From: Microgenomates group bacterium
Lineage (GTDB): Bacteria; Patescibacteriota; Microgenomatia; UBA1406; GWC2-37-13
DNA: 6,644 nt
NCBI GenBank assembly: GCA_028276105.1
Contig: JAPYWZ010000036.1
Coordinates: forward strand, 1 to 6,644
Reading direction: 5' to 3'
Shown here: piece by piece, positions 5,167 to 6,644 of the stretch
How the letters are laid out: each line of letters starts with the position of its first letter
How positions within the stretch are numbered: position 1 is the stretch's first letter
Made by a program: the position numbers and the translations under genes
Notes under the pieces: model-generated
Told to the model about the DNA's origin: nothing
Database searches by the model: none
The model's input: only the letters and a program-made list of their open reading frames with translations

Positions 5167-6129
5167 ATGAAAAAAAATAGCAATCAAAAAATTTATCAGG
5201 CAACACGAGAAGCATATGGTGAGGCTTTAGTTGAGATAGGAAAAAGAAATGAAAAAATTGTTGTTTTGGATGCTGAGACTTCAAATTCAACTTATGCCCA
5301 AAATTTTAAGCAAGTTTTTCCCGACCGTTTTTTTGAGATGTTTATTGCCGAGCAAAATATGGTTTCGGTGGCTTTGGGGTTTGATAAGATGGGGTTTATT
5401 CCTTTTTTATCAACATTCTCTGCTTTTTTAACGCGGGCGTTTGATCAGATAAGAATGGCGCAGTATTCCAATGCCAATTTAAAAATTGCTGGTTCTCATG
5501 CTGGTGTGTCAATTGGCGCTGATGGTTCATCACAAATGGGTTTGGAGGATCTTTCAATGATGCGCTCGATTTTGAAATCAGTTGTTTTTTATCCTTCTGA
5601 TTCTTATTCAACCAAAAAGTTAGCTAAGATAATGGCAGAAAATTACGGGATTTTTTATCTAAGACTAACAAGAGAAAAAACACCGATAATTTATAATGAA
5701 GGTTTTTATTTTGAAATTGGTGGTTCAATTGTTCATCGCCTTAATTTTACTCAAAAATTTAAGAAAAAGGCTTTAGTGATCACCGCTGGGATTACTCTTT
5801 TTGAAGCATTAAAGGCCCAGGAAGAATTAATTGATTCTGATATTGATTTAGTTGTTTTAGACTGTTATAGTGTTAAGCCTTTGGATGAAAAAACAATCGT
5901 TTCTTTAGTGAAAGAAATCAAAAACGTGATTGTAGTTGAAGATCATTATCCTTATGGTGGTTTGGGTGAGGCGGTTTCTTTTTTGTTATTAAAAAATAAA
6001 TTAAATTTAGAAAATTTTTCTCATCTTTGTGTCTCCAAAATCCCCATGTCAGGGAAACCTGAGGAACTTTTGGCTTATATGGGGATTGATAAAAAATCAA
6101 TTATCGATCAAGTGAGAAAATTTTTTTAA
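5167..6129 (+). CDS. Transketolase, C-terminal (pyrimidine-binding) subunit
   Basis: This 320-residue protein completes the transketolase. It carries the Pyr domain with the ThDP-activating glutamate E62 in F-I-A-E-Q-N-M, VALGFDKMGFIPFLSTFSAFLTR, and the substrate-binding segment GSHAGVSIGADGSSQM with H111 and D119, then QMGLEDLSMMRSI. R166 and R169 in YLRLTRE follow, and the C-terminal transketolase domain has VITAGITLFEALKAQ (204-218), VLDCYSVKPLD (230-240) and VVEDHYPYGGLGEAV (256-270). The length is typical for the C-terminal subunit of split enzymes. ThDP sits at the interface, so this chain needs the upstream subunit to work. Related 1-deoxyxylulose-5-phosphate synthase is unlikely because the A-E-Q-N and S-H-A-G-V motifs and the domain layout fit transketolase. 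The first ATG is used; no Shine-Dalgarno sequence is seen. The 104-bp repeat-bearing spacer is unusually long for such a gene pair. The 3' end overlaps the opposite-strand epimerase gene. Confidence 0.94.
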   Translation: MKKNSNQKIYQATREAYGEALVEIGKRNEKIVVLDAETSNSTYAQNFKQVFPDRFFEMFIAEQNMVSVALGFDKMGFIPFLSTFSAFLTRAFDQIRMAQYSNANLKIAGSHAGVSIGADGSSQMGLEDLSMMRSILKSVVFYPSDSYSTKKLAKIMAENYGIFYLRLTREKTPIIYNEGFYFEIGGSIVHRLNFTQKFKKKALVITAGITLFEALKAQEELIDSDIDLVVLDCYSVKPLDEKTIVSLVKEIKNVIVVEDHYPYGGLGEAVSFLLLKNKLNLENFSHLCVSKIPMSGKPEELLAYMGIDKKSIIDQVRKFF

Positions 6130-6644
6130 TTCTTGTATCGTTTTGCCAGTCTTTTAAAGTGATTCCCTTTTTGTCTTTTTCGGAGATAATAAATTTTTCT
6201 TGATTGTTTTTAAAAATATCTAAAATTTCTTTATCAACCAAACTCCAGTCGATATCTTTTGATAAAGGATTTATTCCAACTTCAGATGATGGGTTCCAGG
6301 TTGCTGTCGCAAAATATTCAATGGTTGATTCTTTAAGATATAAATTACCATGGGCAAAGCCAAAAGGGACCCACATCCAAGTATCAAAATCATCATCCCA
6401 GGATGAGGGCATTTTGACTGCTCCAATTTTCCCAAAAGTTTTGGAGTTTGGACGGATATCCAAAAAAAAATCAATCATCTCACCAACAACTGTTCGGACC
6501 AATTTTCCCATCGGTGGATCGTATTGAAAATGAAACCCACGAAGGACCCATTTTTTGGAATGACTTTCCATTATCTGTTTTATTTTTAAATCGGGAATAA
6601 CTTCTTCCAATTGGGAAAAACGATAGGTTTCGGTAAAGTAACCA
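6101..6644 (-). CDS. rfbC: dTDP-4-dehydrorhamnose 3,5-epimerase family protein (5' end outside window)
   Basis: The gene runs off the right edge. The frame is open to the last base, so a TTG at 6610 is not the real start: upstream codons give GYFTETYRF, which matches the family's 'RGFFxExF' segment. About 180 residues are visible, near full length. RmlC-type cupins epimerise C3 and C5 of dTDP-4-keto-6-deoxyglucose, the third step to dTDP-L-rhamnose for envelope glycans. Motifs seen: VLRGFHFQYDPPMGKLVR, with the catalytic-type histidine in RGFH, GEMIDFFLDIRPNSKTFGK, WVPFGFAHGNLYL, and IEYFATATWNPSSEVGI. In the last motif the first tyrosine aligns with the E. coli LYK tyrosine (about 132), but the usual YYNP is TWNP, so the exact product (3,5- or single-site epimerisation) is uncertain. 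Its stop codon lies inside the 3' end of the transketolase gene, giving a 29-bp convergent overlap. The other rhamnose genes would be expected to the right. Confidence 0.88.
   Translation of the reverse strand, partial: GYFTETYRFSQLEEVIPDLKIKQIMESHSKKWVLRGFHFQYDPPMGKLVRTVVGEMIDFFLDIRPNSKTFGKIGAVKMPSSWDDDFDTWMWVPFGFAHGNLYLKESTIEYFATATWNPSSEVGINPLSKDIDWSLVDKEILDIFKNNQEKFIISEKDKKGITLKDWQNDTRIKKIFSLDR

Noticed and set aside
5249..6100. Open frames on other strands inside the transketolase C-subunit gene (5249-5431 plus, 5396-5611 minus, 5918-6100 minus)
   Set aside because: They show no family motifs and lie wholly within a strongly supported gene, so they are shadow frames.
6204..6527. Plus-strand frame of 107 codons and minus-strand frame 6271-6474 within the epimerase gene
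   Set aside because: Both overlap a well-conserved rfbC reading frame and show no recognisable protein features.

Overview
The window is AT-rich bacterial DNA with short genes, tight spacing, overlapping convergent 3' ends and no clear Shine-Dalgarno sequences. A transketolase encoded as two separate subunits, a compact GT-C membrane glycosyltransferase and an archaeal-type Elp3 remnant, together with this composition, fit a member of the Candidate Phyla Radiation (Patescibacteria, perhaps Microgenomates-like). This placement is inferred from gene style and was not tested by phylogeny. TGA acts as an ordinary stop, so the recoded CPR lineages are unlikely.

Layout, left to right. (1) 2-226, plus: the C-terminal end of GDP-mannose 4,6-dehydratase, whose last codons form a perfect hairpin. 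(2) 325-1443, plus: a multi-pass GT-C (ArnT/PMT-like) glycosyltransferase. (3) 1460-2788, minus: an intact serine hydroxymethyltransferase (glyA) with a recognisable promoter. (4) 2836-3692: two broken genes placed head to head. The C-terminal tail of an asparagine-synthase-like protein (minus) meets the C-terminal third to half of Elp3 (plus), and the Elp3 part also carries a one-base frameshift in a T7 run. (5) 3693-4153: a long AT-rich gap with a 28-bp perfect palindrome, an 11-bp tandem duplication and a decayed direct repeat, but no gene. (6) 4154-5062 and 5167-6129, plus: the N- and C-terminal subunits of transketolase, separated by 104 bp that contain a 9-bp tandem repeat. (7) 6101-6644, minus: a dTDP-4-dehydrorhamnose 3,5-epimerase family protein, 5'-truncated by the window edge, whose 3' end overlaps the transketolase gene by 29 bp.

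Both flanks belong to activated-sugar metabolism (GDP-mannose to deoxy-hexoses on the left, dTDP-rhamnose type on the right). With the GT-C transferase this suggests a cell-envelope glycan region. Transketolase interconverts the sugar phosphates that feed such pathways and the pentose-phosphate route. GlyA supplies glycine and one-carbon units and looks like an unrelated neighbour.

I found no defence system, CRISPR array, RNA gene, transposase or clearly new multi-gene system. The most informative part is the 2.8-4.1 kb scar, where two unrelated genes have lost their 5' halves at what appears to be a single breakpoint, followed by several kinds of small repeat.
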